From an uncultured Collinsella sp. (GTDB lineage: Bacteria; Actinomycetota; Coriobacteriia; Coriobacteriales; Coriobacteriaceae), in NCBI GenBank assembly GCA_902494195.1, contig CABUSH010000001.1, positions 107,422-171,421 of the forward strand: a DNA stretch of 64,000 bases, read 5' to 3'. The position numbers and the translations under genes are program-made. The notes under the pieces are model-generated. The model was not told where the DNA came from and ran no database searches. It worked only from the letters and a program-made list of their open reading frames with translations. Positions 52,129-59,602 of the stretch are shown piece after piece; position 1 is the first letter of the stretch; every line of letters begins with the position of its first letter.

Positions 52129-53031
52129 TTACTTTTTATCGGCGGTCAAGGGAATCTTTTCCGCCGACACATCCAGGCCATAGCGATAGCTGATGGCATC
52201 GACGGGACAGGCCCCGATGCACTTTCCGCACCGGATACATTCGGCATGATTGGGCGCGCGGACCACATCAACGTCCATCTGACAAACCTTTGAGCACTTG
52301 CCGCACGAGACACATTTGCATGCATCGACCCGGATCCCCAGTAGGGATACCTTATTCATGAGCGCATAGAATGCGCCGAGTGGACAAATCCATTTGCAGA
52401 AGGGGCGGTAGAGCAAAACGCTCAGCACTACCACGGCAATGAGAACGGCAAGTTTCCAAGTAAAGAGATGTCCCAACGCAGATCGAATGCCGGCGTTGGC
52501 AATGGCCAGTGGAATGGCGCCCTCGAGTACGCCCTGCGGACAGATGTACTTACAAAAGAACGGGTCGCCCATGTCCACGTCGTTAACCACCAAGACGGGC
52601 AGCAGCACCACGGCAAACAGCAGCACGACGTACTTGATGTACGTGAGCGGCTTGAGCTTTTTCGTGGAGAACTTTTTGCCGGGAATCTTATGAAGCAGCT
52701 CCTGCAGCCAGCCAAACGGGCATAGAAAGCCGCATACAAAGCGTCCCAGCAGCACGCCGAGCAAAATGAGCGTACCGGTGACGTAGTAAGAAAAGTTGAA
52801 CTTGGATGAACCCACCACCGACTGGAACGACCCGATGGGGCACGCACCCGATGCCGCGGGGCACGAATAGCAATTAAGTCCAGGTACGCAGACTGTTTTT
52901 CCCGCGCCCTGATAGATGCCGCCTTTGGCAAAGTTTGGCAGGTGAATATTGGTGACCAGCGTCGCCGCCGCCTGAATGAATCCGCGAAATCGGGCCAAAA
53001 CATGCGACGCAGTGTTTTCTCTTTTATCCAA
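52129..53031 (-). CDS. Polytopic 4Fe-4S membrane protein (NapH/CcoG-like)
   Basis: About 300 residues with five to six helices. Cysteine-rich segments include CYSCPAASGACPIG, CGFLCPFGW, CKYICPQG and CKWICPLG in the membrane part. Two C-terminal ferredoxin-type clusters are CKCVSCGKCSKVCQMD and CIRCGKCIGACPVD. It likely moves electrons across the membrane to the TlpA-like lipoprotein encoded next. Start chosen at TTG 53031: it overlaps the stop of the small CxxC gene, has GGAG upstream, and gives MDKRENTAS. The longer frame to 53118 lies wholly inside the small gene and is unlikely. Confidence 0.85.
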   Translation of the reverse strand: MDKRENTASHVLARFRGFIQAAATLVTNIHLPNFAKGGIYQGAGKTVCVPGLNCYSCPAASGACPIGSFQSVVGSSKFNFSYYVTGTLILLGVLLGRFVCGFLCPFGWLQELLHKIPGKKFSTKKLKPLTYIKYVVLLFAVVLLPVLVVNDVDMGDPFFCKYICPQGVLEGAIPLAIANAGIRSALGHLFTWKLAVLIAVVVLSVLLYRPFCKWICPLGAFYALMNKVSLLGIRVDACKCVSCGKCSKVCQMDVDVVRAPNHAECIRCGKCIGACPVDAISYRYGLDVSAEKIPLTADKK

Positions 53032-53173
53032 TTCCGATACACTCCAAGCACAGCCTAATCGCTTTGGCCAGCACGGCATCCGCCTCGCCACGCATAACGC
53101 CAAAGCACACCATGGCAATTCCGACGATCAACAAAGCGACCTGTACCACGGGTTTTACCGCTTTGAACAACAC
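53024..53173 (-). CDS. CD1871A-family CxxC small membrane protein
   Basis: A 49-residue peptide with one hydrophobic helix (VVQVALLIVGIAMVCFGVM) and the C-terminal signature AIRLCLECIGIG, which defines the CD1871A family. It starts with GTG at 53173 behind AAAGGAGTGG. Its stop overlaps the TTG start of the 4Fe-4S gene by eight bases, so the two are coupled. Members of this family are found beside 4Fe-4S membrane proteins and redoxins; the CxxC pair may shuttle electrons or disulfides. Confidence 0.82.
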   Translation of the reverse strand: MLFKAVKPVVQVALLIVGIAMVCFGVMRGEADAVLAKAIRLCLECIGIG

Positions 53174-53260
53174 GACCACTCCTTTCGTTACGCGACCATT
53201 GGACCATATCGACTATAAAATCCGTGTTAAGCGCGATTTGGAATGTGCAAGGAGACTGTT

Positions 53261-53935
53261 ATGCGTATTTTGATCGTCGAAGACGAGCGAGCACTGTGCG
53301 ATGCAATCGCGCGCAGTTTGCGAAACTTGGCGTACAGCGTCGACTGCTGTCACGATGGACAGGAGGCGCTCGACCTGCTGGGCGTCGAAGTCTTTGACCT
53401 CGTGGTACTCGACCTCAACCTTCCCCGTATCGATGGCATGACCGTGCTCAGGGAACTTAGGAAAACCGACTGCGAGACCAAGGTGCTGATTCTGTCCGCG
53501 CGCGGCGAAGTATCCGATAAGGTCGCCGGACTCGATGCCGGCGCCAACGATTACCTCACCAAGCCGTTTCATCTGGACGAGCTTGCGGCAAGGATTCGCA
53601 GCCTTACCCTCAGACGCTTTACACAAAGCGACATAGTTTTAACCTGCGGAAAGCTCCGCTTTGACACCAAGGCGCGCATCGCTTCCGTGAACAGCGAGGC
53701 TTTATCTCTTACGCGCAAGGAAACGGGAATCTTGGAATACCTGATGCTTAATCAGGGGCGTCCGGTAAGTCAAGAGGAGCTTATCGAACACGTTTGGGAT
53801 AGCAGCGTGAACAGCTTTAGCAACGCAACCCGCGTTCACATCTCGTCACTCCGCAAAAAGCTACGCAGCGCTTTGGGATACGACCCGATTCGCAATCGGA
53901 TTGGAGAGGGCTACGTTATGGAGGATAGCGAATGA
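53261..53935 (+). CDS. OmpR family response regulator
   Basis: A 224-residue regulator. The receiver has the acidic pair VEDER, phospho-Asp in LVVLDLNLP near residue 51, and Lys in LTKPFHLDEL. The C-terminal winged helix is SLTRKETGILEYLMLNQGRPVSQEELIEHVW. It is divergent from the CD1871A/4Fe-4S/redoxin operon across 87 bases and may regulate it. The ATG at 53261 follows AAGGAGAC. The gene overlaps the next by four bases. Confidence 0.93.
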   Translation: MRILIVEDERALCDAIARSLRNLAYSVDCCHDGQEALDLLGVEVFDLVVLDLNLPRIDGMTVLRELRKTDCETKVLILSARGEVSDKVAGLDAGANDYLTKPFHLDELAARIRSLTLRRFTQSDIVLTCGKLRFDTKARIASVNSEALSLTRKETGILEYLMLNQGRPVSQEELIEHVWDSSVNSFSNATRVHISSLRKKLRSALGYDPIRNRIGEGYVMEDSE

Positions 53936-55071
53936 AAAGGCTTTCCCTGCAATGGCGCATAACGATTATGACGGCACTGCTCACGTGTGCGGCATGCGTG
54001 CTGACGAACTGCCTGGTCGGCTATACGGGCATGCGCTACATGGATGCCATCGGCAGTAACATCTCGGCCTTTAACGCAACCGGCGAAGATTCGCCCCAGG
54101 CGTTCGACCCAACGAAAGCGACCCCCGATGACAAGGTCACGATCGTCGTAAACGACGCACAGGAGTCTTTTGGCACGACAACCTGGTACATCACGGCTGG
54201 AGTCACACTCCTTGGCGGCGTGCTGACATACTTTGTGAGCGGCCGTGCGCTCAAACCGCTACGGGATTTTGCAGCCCAGGTTGAGCGTGTGCAGCCTGAC
54301 AACCTAAGCGAAATCAGACTCAGTGAAGATGTGCCCACCGAGCTACAACAATGCAGCGCCTCTTTCAACGACATGATCGCCCGTCTTGGCGAAGGGTTCT
54401 CTGCACAGCGTCAGTTTACCGGCAACGCCGCACACGAGCTGCGCACCCCGCTCGCCCTTATGCAAGCACAGATTGAACTATTCATCTCCGAGCACTCCGG
54501 TTTGCAATCCGAAACAGCCGAGCTGCTCGGCCTGCTACAAGAACAAACCGAGCGCATGTCTCGAATGACCAAGGTATTGCTTGAGATGAGTGAGCTCCGC
54601 AGCGTTCCTTGCGAGGACGATGTTGAACTCGGCCCCCTGTCCGAAGAGGTCCTCACCGACCTTGCGCCACTTGCCGAAAATAAGGGCATAGCCCTCAATT
54701 GTGCTGGAGACGCTTTAGTAATCGGAAGTGATACGCTCCTCTACCGGCTGGTGTTTAATCTGGTCGAAAACGCCATCCGTTACAGCCGCTCCGGCTCGAC
54801 TGTCAACGTCTCCATCTGCGACAACGACAGCCACGTGATCCTGCGAGTCAAAGATGAGGGCCCGGGAATACCCAAGCAGTACCGAGAGAGCATCTTCCAG
54901 CCGTTCTTTCGTCTAGACAAATCCCGCAGCAGGGCATATGGCGGCGCAGGACTCGGACTAGCGCTCGTTTGGGAGATTGCAGCGCTTCACGGTGGCACGG
55001 TAGAGGTCGAAACAAGTTCCGAAAACGGAACCGTGATGCTCGTGACCCTCTCAAAGGGGGCCACCACGTGA
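53932..55071 (+). CDS. Sensor histidine kinase
   Basis: A 379-residue kinase. TM1 (IMTALLTCAACVLTNCLVG) near 10-28, a short extracytoplasmic loop of about 60 residues, TM2 (WYITAGVTLLGGVLTYFVSG), a HAMP domain, and HisKA with His in FTGNAAHELRTPLALM. The ATPase has NLVENAIRYSRSG, DEGPGIPKQYR and YGGAGLGLALVW. It pairs with the response regulator upstream (ATGA overlap). The small loop suggests sensing of membrane state or a partner protein, possibly the adjacent redox operon. Confidence 0.93.
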   Translation: MKRLSLQWRITIMTALLTCAACVLTNCLVGYTGMRYMDAIGSNISAFNATGEDSPQAFDPTKATPDDKVTIVVNDAQESFGTTTWYITAGVTLLGGVLTYFVSGRALKPLRDFAAQVERVQPDNLSEIRLSEDVPTELQQCSASFNDMIARLGEGFSAQRQFTGNAAHELRTPLALMQAQIELFISEHSGLQSETAELLGLLQEQTERMSRMTKVLLEMSELRSVPCEDDVELGPLSEEVLTDLAPLAENKGIALNCAGDALVIGSDTLLYRLVFNLVENAIRYSRSGSTVNVSICDNDSHVILRVKDEGPGIPKQYRESIFQPFFRLDKSRSRAYGGAGLGLALVWEIAALHGGTVEVETSSENGTVMLVTLSKGATT

Positions 55072-55101
55072 TCCGACTGTCCAGGGGTTCCACTCGGCAT
55101 T

Positions 55102-55396
55102 GTGAAACGCGTCCCAAAACTTGGATATGAGGAATGGGAGGCAGCTCGCATCTATGCCGAGGACGAAGTCCTGGCGGGGATTCAGGATGCGCAGAGGAAG
55201 CTTACGGCAGAAAACCCCGACAGAGTCGTGACCGTCGGCGGCAACCGCATGGTGTCGCTTGCCCTCTTCGATTACCTGCACGGGAAATACGAGAACGTTG
55301 GAATCGTCTGGATCTATGCGCATCCGGATGTATCCACGCTGAACGATGGCTGCCCCAACGCTCACGCCATGGTACTTGGCAGCCTTTTGGGAGAAA
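55102..55396 (+). pseudogene. Arginase/ureohydrolase family remnant
   Basis: About 98 codons of the middle of an arginase-like protein: RVVTVGGNRMVSLALFDYLHGKYE, then WIYAHPDVST and NAHAMVLGSLLG. Both ends are missing. Two manganese ligands are lost: the His of the GGDH/GGNH motif is Arg, and the first Asp of the DAHxD motif is Tyr. The reading frame after about 55396 is unrelated and overlaps another broken gene on the minus strand. This is a decayed fragment, not a working enzyme. Confidence 0.75.
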
Positions 55397-55678
55397 GTCA
55401 TCCTGGTCTTCGGCGGCGAATAACGCGAATGTCCGCAGGCAGACTCCAACCTGTGCGCGGAGAAGCTGGGAGACGCAAACAAGATTCCTCGATTCGAGCA
55501 TGGAGATAAATCCGTCTATCAGTCTCATCGCATACTCAGAGGAGGATGCCAGATATAGATCCCATTGGGTAAAGTCGCCGTTCATAAAGGGAATCACTGC
55601 ATTGCGCTCGGCGACTCTCAAGGCACTCAGGCTTTGTTCTATTTTCTCAGCTTCTTGTTTGAACTGTTCGCTATCCAA
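55390..55678 (-). pseudogene. 5' fragment of an unknown helical protein
   Basis: The minus-strand frame from TTG 55678 gives about 96 protein-like residues, mostly helical, including YAMRLIDGFISMLESRNLV and LLRAQVGVCLRTFALFAAED. After about 55390 the frame runs through the antisense of the arginase remnant (low-complexity Arg/Gly/Pro), so the natural C-terminus is gone. The join with the arginase fragment is therefore a rearrangement point. The family is not recognised with confidence. Confidence 0.6.
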
Positions 55679-55776
55679 AATGCCCCCAAATGCCGGCTTC
55701 TCGACAAATCAGAAAAAGCATTGGCTATACTGATGCGGACAGTTCCGGGAGGGGTGCAAGAGACGGAAGGGCCGTA

Positions 55777-56226
55777 ATGGGTGAGAAGGGCGAGCGGCCG
55801 GAGCGGGTGTTCCCCGGCAGGACAGACCCGTGGTTCATAGCGGCCATGGTGATTGTGGCGGGCGGTTTATCCGCGGCGTGTATCGCGTGTTTCCTGAGCT
55901 CGAGTCCCGCGCTCCTATGGGGCTGGCTCGCGCTGCTGCCCATCCCGGCCCTCGTGGCCCTGGCTGCCCTTCCCGTCCGCAGCAATCGCCTCGAGCTCTA
56001 CGGCGACCGCCTCGTCGTCGTGTACGCTGGGACGCGTTCGGTGATACCCTACGCCCACGTGAGGGGCGTCCGGCGCACCAGGACGCTCTGGGCGGGGACG
56101 GCCAACTCGCTCGACCGCGTCTACATCGAGGCGCCCTACGACGGCGACGCCATCGTCTCGGTCAGAGACAACGACGCCCTCGTGGCGGAGCTGGGGCGCA
56201 GGTGCGGCCTTGGGCCCGGCGCCTGA
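55777..56226 (+). CDS. Small membrane protein with PH-like domain
   Basis: A 149-residue protein. Two hydrophobic helices (FIAAMVIVAGGLSAACIACF and LLWGWLALLPIPALVALAAL) are followed by a compact domain with LELYGDRLVVVYAGTRSVIPY, VYIEAPYDGDAIVSVRD and DALVAEL, which resembles bacterial PH-like domains. The ATG at 55777 follows GGAAGGG. Codon use is markedly more GC-rich than in flanking genes, which suggests transfer. The role is unknown; PH-like membrane proteins often sit with ABC or regulatory genes. Confidence 0.65.
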   Translation: MGEKGERPERVFPGRTDPWFIAAMVIVAGGLSAACIACFLSSSPALLWGWLALLPIPALVALAALPVRSNRLELYGDRLVVVYAGTRSVIPYAHVRGVRRTRTLWAGTANSLDRVYIEAPYDGDAIVSVRDNDALVAELGRRCGLGPGA

Positions 56227-56246
56227 CGCCCCGAAAGGAAGAGAGG

Positions 56247-56360
56247 ATGGACGTCCCGCACTGGCCCTACTGGAGGAAGTATTCCCTCGGCGGCACACAG
56301 GTCTGGTACGCGGACTGGGGCGACTGCCCCTTCGACACTGGTCTACATGAGCCCAGTTGA
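56247..56360 (+). pseudogene. Truncated start of an unrecognised gene
   Basis: A clear ribosome binding site (AAAGGAAGAGAGG) and ATG open a 37-codon frame that begins MDVPHWPYWRKYSLGGTQVW and ends soon after TGLHEPS. It looks like the N-terminus of a larger protein cut off near 56340, where sequence composition changes. It follows the PH-like gene by 20 bases and was probably cotranscribed. Confidence 0.5.
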
Positions 56361-56395
56361 GTTCAGGAACGCAGGGCTGTCCCTGTAAAAAATGT

Positions 56396-56713
56396 TTAAG
56401 CAACCGTTGCAAATCCATTCTCCCGCGCAGAGAGCCCCGGGTAGGCCGAGCTCGCGTCGGGCATGTAGCCCATACGCCTCCGGGCGGCGGCAAGCCCGCG
56501 CCCGCCGCGCTCGCCGAACAGCTCAACCGAGCCCGAGCTGGGGCTGGCGGTGCCAGTGACGATACAGATGAGCGTTGACTTCCCGGCGCCGTTTTCGCCG
56601 ATGAGCCCGTAGACGCGCCCCGCCTCGAGGGCGAGGTCGATGGGGCCGAGGACGGTCCTCCCGCGGTACGCCTTCGTGACCCCGTGAAGGCGGAGGGGCA
56701 TGGCTGTCGTCAT
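56396..56713 (-). pseudogene. Truncated ABC transporter ATPase
   Basis: A 105-codon frame with a good start (ATG 56713 behind AGGAACGC), the Walker A GENGAGKST and a Q-loop-like region ending in AARRRMGYMPDASSAYPGLS. It then stops after ARENGFATVA. The signature motif, Walker B and H-loop are missing, so it cannot hydrolyse ATP. The break point (about 56396) lies close to that of the 56247 fragment; one deletion may have removed the rest of both genes and the permease. Confidence 0.75.
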
Positions 56714-56875
56714 TGCGTTCCTTTCTCCTCGGATGGATTTTGGGTATGCGTCATGGGCCCCCGCGCGGGACGGGGAGCGAATCGACGCAGGCTCGAGGCC
56801 GGTTGGGTTGGGGTTGAGGTCCGGGTTCCACAGGCTTGCACAGCCCGACGGACGGGGCGTCCGGGCACGCTATGC

Positions 56876-57157
56876 TTAGGGAGCGGTGGGCGCCTCCGGG
56901 GCAGCAGGGGACTCGGACGCGGTGATGCCGGAGGTGTCGACCTCGCCGATTCCGGCGAGCTGCTCGATGAGGGGGAGGCCCGTCGGGTCGTCCACCTCGA
57001 CGCCGCCGAGCACGATGGTGCTGTCGCGCGTGTCGATTTGGGTTGTGAACACGGCCGGGTCGAAACCCGAAGCGATAAAGCCAATGCCCGCGAGGACAAC
57101 ACCCGCGGCAACGAGCCCGCCCGCCACGGCGAGGTAGATCTTCTTCGCGCTGGTCAT
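56876..57157 (-). CDS. Small membrane-anchored protein after DUF1700 gene
   Basis: A 93-residue protein. One helix (IYLAVAGGLVAAGVVLAGIGFIASGF) is followed by about 60 polar residues ending in a Ser/Pro/Ala tail. The ATG at 57157 follows GAAAGGAGTG. It occupies the place where PadR-DUF1700 operons usually have a DUF4097 putative adhesin, whose N-terminus it resembles. It may be a shortened version that has lost the beta-helix part. Very GC-rich. Confidence 0.6.
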   Translation of the reverse strand: MTSAKKIYLAVAGGLVAAGVVLAGIGFIASGFDPAVFTTQIDTRDSTIVLGGVEVDDPTGLPLIEQLAGIGEVDTSGITASESPAAPEAPTAP

Positions 57158-57172
57158 GGTACTCACTCCTTT

Positions 57173-57796
57173 CTACGCCGCGAGATGCGCGGCAGCGCCG
57201 CCCTTCTCGCCCTTACCCTTCCAGAAGGGCGAGGCGGCCTTCCTCGCCCAGAGCGCCGAGAGGCGCGCAATTTGTTTTGAGGCGGCCCAAGCGCCAGCAC
57301 CAACGAAGAGCGCCACGCCGACGAGGCCGAGCCCCACGCCCGCCGAGGCGAGGGCGTACGGGAAGTGGCCGATGGTGACGCCGCTTACGGCAAGCAGGAG
57401 CTCAACTACGCCCACGCCCCCGAGTGCCGCCGCGACGATCCACACGCAGAGCGCCAGCACCCAGATGCAGATATAGACCGTGACGGCCACGGCGGCGAAG
57501 GCGGCGAGCAGCGGCACCCACACCGGGGAGCCCACGATGGTCAGCACCCACAGCAGCGCGGTGCTGCGCCGGCGCGTCCTCGCGATCGCGCGCGGCACGG
57601 CGGGCAGGTCGTCGAGCGTGGCCTCGGCAACCTCGCCGGGGGCGCCCATGGCGGCCACGGCCTCCTCCTCGCTCATACCGTCCTCCATGCGGTCGGCGAT
57701 GGCCTCCGCATAGAACGCCTTGGTCTCCTCCACCTGCTCGGCCGGCAGGCAGGCAAGCAGCTCGCCCAACCGGCCCAGAAACTCATCGCGCGTCAT
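57173..57796 (-). CDS. DUF1700-type membrane protein
   Basis: A 207-residue protein. The N-terminal 60 residues (MTRDEFLGRLGELLACLP, then ETKAFYAEAIADRMEDGMSE and EEAVAAMGAPGEVA) are the DUF1700/HAAS signature. Two to four hydrophobic helices follow (WVLTIVGSPVWVPLLAAF, ICIWVLALCVWIVAAALGG, VGLGLVGVALFVGAGAW). HAAS-domain proteins partner with the PadR repressor encoded just upstream. It overlaps the PadR gene by 14 bases. The ATG at 57796 has a G-rich box upstream. Confidence 0.85.
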   Translation of the reverse strand: MTRDEFLGRLGELLACLPAEQVEETKAFYAEAIADRMEDGMSEEEAVAAMGAPGEVAEATLDDLPAVPRAIARTRRRSTALLWVLTIVGSPVWVPLLAAFAAVAVTVYICIWVLALCVWIVAAALGGVGVVELLLAVSGVTIGHFPYALASAGVGLGLVGVALFVGAGAWAASKQIARLSALWARKAASPFWKGKGEKGGAAAHLAA

Positions 57797-58103
57797 GGTG
57801 CGCCCCCTCAACGTATGCGTAAATCTCCCGTACGGACGGCCACTCGGCCAGGAACTCCTCGATGCGCGCACGCCCATCGTCCGTGATGCGGTAGTACCGG
57901 CGCAGCCGCCCGTTGTGCTCGGCAGAGCGCGCCGTGATGCACCCGGCCTTCTCCAGGCGCTTGAGCAGCGGGTAGAGCGTCGACTCCGTGAGCCCCATGC
58001 TCGCCGGCACGTCCTTCACGATCTGGTAGCCGTAGGACTCCTCGCCGGAGACGGCCGCGAGCACGCAGGCCTCCAGGAAGCCGCGCTTCATCTGGGCCTC
58101 CAT
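57783..58103 (-). CDS. PadR family transcriptional regulator
   Basis: A 106-residue winged-helix repressor. KRGFLEACVLAAVSGEESYGYQIVKDV and STLYPLLKRLEKAGCITARS are the PadR core; the C-terminus YYRITDDGRARIEEFLAEW completes the wing and dimer helix. It heads the operon with DUF1700 and the small membrane protein. The ATG at 58103 follows AGGAGG. It probably represses its own promoter, which has phased TATAC repeats. Confidence 0.92.
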   Translation of the reverse strand: MEAQMKRGFLEACVLAAVSGEESYGYQIVKDVPASMGLTESTLYPLLKRLEKAGCITARSAEHNGRLRRYYRITDDGRARIEEFLAEWPSVREIYAYVEGAHHDAR

Positions 58104-58121
58104 CCGCACACCTCCTCTCGT

Positions 58122-58151
58122 CATATACTATGCTATACACACTATACGATG
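58122..58151 (-). promoter_or_regulatory. Phased TATAC repeats upstream of padR
   Basis: TATAC occurs at 58124, 58134 and 58143, nine to ten bases apart, 20-40 bases before the padR start. PadR operators are typically AT-rich with ATAC/GTAT elements, so autorepression is plausible. The rest of the 339-base gap 58104-58442 shows no other gene; part of it is an in-frame upstream extension of the LuxR frame without a good start. Confidence 0.45.
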
Positions 58152-58442
58152 CAAGGTATTAGACGTCAACTCTCATCGCGAAGATTCTCCGGCCCCTGCG
58201 CGCTGCGAACGTGATGTCGCGGGGCGGTTGGCATTATGCATGAAACGTCAAGTAGCGCTCTTTTGATCCACTTCCACTCGGCCCCATATGCCTTGTACAA
58301 CGCCCCCTTCGACCTCGGGTTCAAGAGAGCCGCTAGTCTTCCTTTATACGTTCGGCATAATCGTCGGCGATACCCACAAATTCCAGTCCCGAACAACAGG
58401 AGTACAATTGCTGCATTGTTGTCAGCTGTTGGGAGATGGAAG

Positions 58443-59447
58443 ATGGACTGCGATGGCTACCCATGCGTTCCCATGCCGTTGATGTGCACTGCCTTTGTGC
58501 CGGGGCAGATTGACGCTGCGGTTGCAGGCATTTCCGACCCCGATTCGCGCGCCATTGCTACGGCAGAAGCGCTGTACTTTCGCGGGCAGGCCACCCTCGC
58601 TGCCAAGACGGCGCGCCCCTATCTTGACGCCACCGACCCCGCACTGCGCTACTCCGCATGCTTCATCTGCGGATACGCCAGTCTGTCGCTCAACCGTATC
58701 GCCGACGCCCGCCGGTGCCTTGCCGGCATCCTCGATATGCCGGCCGACGAGGAATCGCCCGCCATCCACGCCATGCATATCCTGTTCGCCTCGGCCGCGA
58801 GCGTCCTGCTGCACTTGCCTTCCCCGTATTCCGCCGAAGAGTTTTATCCGCTTGCGTCGCAACTGCCCGAAGGCCTGCGCCTGTTCGCCAGCTACGTGAT
58901 GGCGCATGCCCTGTACCTGCGCGGCGAATATGGCCGCAGTCTGGGCATGGCGGAAAACGCCCTGATCATGAAACAGGGAAGCTATCCCATCTCGGAGCTG
59001 TTCCTGCACCTGTCGGCTTCCATGGCATGCATGAGCCTCAAGGATATCGACGCCGCAAAGGCACACTTCGGAACCGCTTGGAACATTGCGCGCCCTGACG
59101 GCCTTATCGAGCTCATCGGCGAGCACCACGGCCTTTTGCAGGGGCTTATCGAGGCGTGCTTAAAATCGCAATACCCCGACGATTTCGCTCGCATCATCGA
59201 GATCACGTACCGCTTCAGCTACGGCTGGCGGCGCATCCACAATCCCGATTCGGGCGAGGACGTGGCCGACGATTTAACGACCACGGAGTTCACCATGGCC
59301 ATGCTCGCCTGCCGCGGATGGACCAACGCCGAAATCGCACGCCACATGGGAGTATCGCCGGGCACCGTCAAAAACCGTCTATCCGGCGTATACGCAAAGC
59401 TTGGCATCGGCACACGCGCCGAGCTGGTCGCGCATATGTTGCGTTAG
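58443..59447 (+). CDS. LuxR-type regulator with helical (TPR-like) N-terminal region
   Basis: About 334 residues. The first 250 are alpha-helical with repeated A-x-x-L patterns resembling TPR/MalT-like repeats (YSACFICGYASLSLNRIADA, FASYVMAHALYLRGEYGRSL). The C-terminal HTH is FTMAMLACRGWTNAEIARHMGVSPGTVKNRL, with the LuxR/GerE fold. No receiver domain. The ATG at 58443 follows GGGAGATGG; upstream in-frame starts to 58236 lack support. It precedes the surface-protein gene by 155 bases in the same direction and may control it. Confidence 0.85.
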   Translation: MDCDGYPCVPMPLMCTAFVPGQIDAAVAGISDPDSRAIATAEALYFRGQATLAAKTARPYLDATDPALRYSACFICGYASLSLNRIADARRCLAGILDMPADEESPAIHAMHILFASAASVLLHLPSPYSAEEFYPLASQLPEGLRLFASYVMAHALYLRGEYGRSLGMAENALIMKQGSYPISELFLHLSASMACMSLKDIDAAKAHFGTAWNIARPDGLIELIGEHHGLLQGLIEACLKSQYPDDFARIIEITYRFSYGWRRIHNPDSGEDVADDLTTTEFTMAMLACRGWTNAEIARHMGVSPGTVKNRLSGVYAKLGIGTRAELVAHMLR

Positions 59448-59602
59448 CGACCGGGCTACCAAGCGCATCGAACGCGTTCCGGAACCCGGCGCTTCGCTCG
59501 ATCAATTTGGACATTTTGACCCTTGAATGGCACTACCGCCACGGGGCGCCTTCTCGCAAAATTGGATTATTTCCACCGATACTTGCGGGATGGGAGCCCA
59601 AG

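Noticed and set aside
53032..53118. Longer N-terminus of the 4Fe-4S protein
   Set aside because: This part lies entirely inside the CD1871A gene in another frame; the TTG at 53031 with GGAG gives a better start.
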